A DNA stretch of 64,000 nt from Alistipes provencensis (GTDB taxonomy: Bacteria > Bacteroidota > Bacteroidia > Bacteroidales > Rikenellaceae). Numbering within the stretch: the stretch's first letter is position 1; every line of letters starts with the position of its first letter. Location: positions 1,092,397 to 1,156,396 of the forward strand of contig NZ_LT559262.1 in the NCBI RefSeq assembly GCF_900083545.1, read 5' to 3'. A model generated the notes under the pieces. It did no database searches. It saw only the letters and a program-made list of their open reading frames with translations, and was not told the origin of the DNA. Positions 61,751-64,000 of the stretch are shown here, piece after piece. Made by a program: the position numbers and the translations under genes.

Positions 61751-63208
61751 TTAGTTAATCAGTGTTTCGAAAGCCTTGCGGACCTCCTCGCGGTCGTCGA
61801 AATGGTGTTTCACGTCGCCGACGATCTGGTAGGTCTCGTGGCCCTTGCCCGCCACGAGCAGGATGTCGCCCGGACGCGAGAGCATCACGGCCGTGCGGAT
61901 CGCCTCGGCCCGGTCGGCGATGCGCAGGTAGCGCACCCCGGGGTCGAGCCCCGCGGCCATGTCGTCGAGGATCGCCTCGGGCGACTCGTGGCGCGGATTG
62001 TCCGACGTGAAGATCGCCGTCGAAGCGTATTTCACGGCAATCTGCGCCATCTCGGGACGCTTGGTCCGGTCGCGGTCGCCGCCGCAGCCGCACACCACGA
62101 TCAACTGCTGTTCGGGGGTGCGTATCTCCTCGATGGTCTGGATCACGTTCTCCAGTGCATCGGGCGTGTGGGCATAGTCGACGATGGCCGTCGTGCCGTT
62201 CGCCGCGCGGACCTTCTCGAAACGGCCGCTCACGGCGTGCAGCACGCTCAGCACGCGCAGCACCTCGCCCCGGTCAAGCCCCAGCAGCGCCGCCGCGCCG
62301 TAGACCGCCAGCAGGTTGTAGGCGTTGAACCGTCCCAGCAGGCCCACCCACAACTCCTGCCCGTCGATGCGCAGCAACATGCCGTCGAGGTGCATCTCGA
62401 CGATCTTGCAGCGGAAATCGGCCATCGCACGCAGCGAGTAGGTGCTCACCGCAGCCGCCGTATTCTGCACCATCACGCGGCCGTTGCGGTCGTCGGCGTT
62501 CGTCAGCGCGAAAGCCCCTTTGGGCAGGCGGTCGAAGAAGAGTTTCTTGGCCCGGATGTATTCGGCGAAGGTCTTGTGGTAGTCGAGGTGGTCGTGGGTG
62601 ATGTTGGAGAAGATGCCGCCCGCAAAGTCGAGACCCCGCGTGCGTTCCTGCACGATGGCGTGCGACGAACACTCCATGAAGCAGAATTCGCACCCCGCGT
62701 CGGCCATCTCGCGCATCATAGCGTTCAGGCGGATCGGATCGGGGGTCGTGTGGGTAGACTCGACCTCGCGGCCGTCGATCTTGTAGACCACCGTCGAGAT
62801 CAGCCCGGCCTTATAGCCCATGGCCCGCACGAGGTCGTACAACAGCGTCACGGTCGTGGTCTTGCCGTTGGTCCCGGTGATGCCCACCAGTTTCAGTTCG
62901 CGGCTCGGAAAGCCGTAGAAGGCCGCGGCCATGTCGGCCATCGCCCCCGCCGAATCTTCGACCACGACATACGCGACACCTGCGGCCGCCTCCTCGGGCA
63001 TCCGTTCGCAGACCACCGCGGCGGCTCCTTTCGCAACCGCCATCGGAATATAGTCGTGGCCGTCGCTCTGCGTGCCCGGAACGGCGAAGAAGCAGTCGCC
63101 CGGCTTCACCGCCCGCGAATCGTAGACCAGTCCGGCGACGGCAATGTCCGCATCACCGCGCACCTCCCGAACGGGTGTGTTTTTCAGAATATCGGTTAAT
63201 TTTCTCAT
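61751..63208 (-). CDS. murE: UDP-MurNAc-tripeptide synthetase (meso-DAP type)
   Basis: 485 aa. Adds the third residue of the stem peptide. VGITGTNGKTTTVTLLYDLV is the ATP loop (~108-128), HTTPDPIRLNAM the UDP-binding region, and TSDNPRHESPEAI carries DNPR, the marker for meso-diaminopimelate-specific MurE. So a DAP-type wall is expected, as in Gram-negatives. KGHETYQIVGDVKHHFDDREEV is the C-terminal end pattern. It starts 1 bp after the ftsI stop. Confidence 0.95.
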   Translation of the reverse strand: MRKLTDILKNTPVREVRGDADIAVAGLVYDSRAVKPGDCFFAVPGTQSDGHDYIPMAVAKGAAAVVCERMPEEAAAGVAYVVVEDSAGAMADMAAAFYGFPSRELKLVGITGTNGKTTTVTLLYDLVRAMGYKAGLISTVVYKIDGREVESTHTTPDPIRLNAMMREMADAGCEFCFMECSSHAIVQERTRGLDFAGGIFSNITHDHLDYHKTFAEYIRAKKLFFDRLPKGAFALTNADDRNGRVMVQNTAAAVSTYSLRAMADFRCKIVEMHLDGMLLRIDGQELWVGLLGRFNAYNLLAVYGAAALLGLDRGEVLRVLSVLHAVSGRFEKVRAANGTTAIVDYAHTPDALENVIQTIEEIRTPEQQLIVVCGCGGDRDRTKRPEMAQIAVKYASTAIFTSDNPRHESPEAILDDMAAGLDPGVRYLRIADRAEAIRTAVMLSRPGDILLVAGKGHETYQIVGDVKHHFDDREEVRKAFETLIN

Positions 63209-63209
63209 C

Positions 63210-64000
63210 TTATTTCAACGTTATGGTTACCGCCGTTCCCGGTGTGATGCGGGTTCCGGCGGAGATCGTTTGCTGGGTTACGGCTCCCTGTCCCGTGAAA
63301 CGGACCTTCAGGCCGCGGCTTTCGAGGATGAACAGGGCGTCCTTGAGCCCCATGCCGCGCACGTCGGGCATCACGCCCCGGTCGTCGGGCAGGCTCGTGA
63401 TCGAAACGTTCGCGAGGCTGTCCACCGAAGCGCGTCCCCATCCCGTGCGGCTGTCGAACGAGGTGCGGCGCGAGAGACGGTCGGCCACGCGGCGGATCTG
63501 GGCGATATCGCCGCCCTTCATCCGCTCGGGATAACGGCGCGGACCGTCGTCGTCGATCCGGGCGTACCAGTCGTGGCCGCGGTTGTAAATGTAGTCGACC
63601 ATGCGCTTCACGACGGGACCCGCCAGCGGACCTCCGTAGTAGGCTTTTCCGGCCTGCGCACGGGTCTCGATGGTCGTCAGCACCGTGTAACGGGGCTCGT
63701 CGGCCGGGAAATAGGCGACCATCGAACCCAAGTAGTAACGCCCCTCGCGGCTGCGGGCGTCGGTGATCTGCGCCGTGCCGGTCTTGGCCGCCACCCGCAC
63801 ACGCGTCGTGTCGCGGAAGAAAGCGCTGGCCGTACCCTCCGTGCAGACCGCCTGCAAACAGGCATGCACCTCGCGCAAAGCCGACCGCGAGGCGATCGAC
63901 GAGGCGATCGTCCGGCTTTCGAACTCCTCCTCGACCCGTTCGCCGCGGCGCAGTTCGCGCACCAGCACCGGGGAGATCATCTTGCCGCCGTTGGCGATGG
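63210..64000 (-). CDS. ftsI: Penicillin-binding protein FtsI/PBP2-like with C-terminal PASTA domain (5' part outside window)
   Basis: About 263 C-terminal residues are visible; the upstream part lies beyond the right edge. The transpeptidase core shows NGGKMISP near the edge, the KTGTAQ motif (VAAKTGTAQIT), and YLGSMVAYFPADEPRYTVLTTIE. The last ~65 residues (MPDVRGMGLKDALFILESRGLKVRF) are a PASTA domain, known in Bacteroidota FtsI. Septal crosslinking enzyme working with FtsW at the end of the same operon. The visible part is intact. Confidence 0.92.
   Translation of the reverse strand, partial: IANGGKMISPVLVRELRRGERVEEEFESRTIASSIASRSALREVHACLQAVCTEGTASAFFRDTTRVRVAAKTGTAQITDARSREGRYYLGSMVAYFPADEPRYTVLTTIETRAQAGKAYYGGPLAGPVVKRMVDYIYNRGHDWYARIDDDGPRRYPERMKGGDIAQIRRVADRLSRRTSFDSRTGWGRASVDSLANVSITSLPDDRGVMPDVRGMGLKDALFILESRGLKVRFTGQGAVTQQTISAGTRITPGTAVTITLK

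Overview
The window looks like a chromosome segment of a GC-rich gut-type member of the Bacteroidota, most likely Bacteroidales and plausibly an Alistipes-like Rikenellaceae. The reasons are TAnnTTTG promoter boxes with almost no Shine-Dalgarno sequences, a SusC/SusD pair, many lipoproteins with Cys lipoboxes, DUF4296 and PorT-like proteins, and a ComEC/PG1098-type methyltransferase neighbourhood. The genus is an inference from gene content and composition; no marker was aligned.

Layout. (1) 1-15.6 kb: prmA (partial) and xerD diverge from a shared promoter region. A long leftward housekeeping run follows (flippase, cyclophilin lipoprotein, small membrane protein, HolB, FolK, two lipoproteins, outer-membrane barrel, RbfA, LolC/E-type permease, DUF4296 lipoprotein, small orphan). 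Then come CorA, a shortened MqnA-like protein and a GH27 alpha-galactosidase. (2) 15.6-24.4 kb: a 0.5 kb structured intergenic region leads into a compact rightward cassette of nine phage-type genes. It has two tail/baseplate-like proteins, a small protein, a ClpP-like prohead protease, major capsid, portal, head-completion-like protein, holin and lysozyme, but no terminase, integrase, tape measure or replication gene. It ends in a strong bidirectional terminator.

(3) 24.4-43.9 kb: an amino-sugar glycan utilisation locus. One apparent 17-kb leftward operon runs MFS transporter, NagA, GH20-like protein, SusC, SusD, PKD lipoprotein, HGSNAT-like membrane acyltransferase, two more GH20 proteins, PKD lipoprotein, GH18, and a second HGSNAT-like protein. 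It diverges from nagB and a LacI-family regulator. Two copies of a near-palindromic site, GTGyTCGAACACGG, sit at the two divergent promoters. The logic is surface capture and cleavage by GH18/GH20, SusCD uptake, import of GlcNAc, then deacetylation by NagA and deamination by NagB.

(4) 43.9-49.2 kb: a rightward run of short ComEC, PG1098-like methyltransferase, YihY/BrkB, DUF2520 protein and KdsC. (5) 49.3-56.6 kb: GH2 beta-galactosidase, the kbl-lrp pair, galE, L25 and pth. (6) 56.6-57.4 kb: a gene-free region with an 85-bp imperfect direct duplication, a possible small-RNA promoter and four exact-period 65-bp tandem repeats. (7) 57.4-64 kb: a leftward division and wall cluster ftsI (partial)-murE-mraY-murD-ftsW, ending in an S4-domain gene instead of murG.

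The most unusual points are the terminase-less capsid cassette, a hairpin family with an invariant TAAGA pentaloop and covarying stems at three loci, the 65-bp tandem array, the paired operator, and a C9 homopolymer just after the signal peptide of one GH20-like gene.
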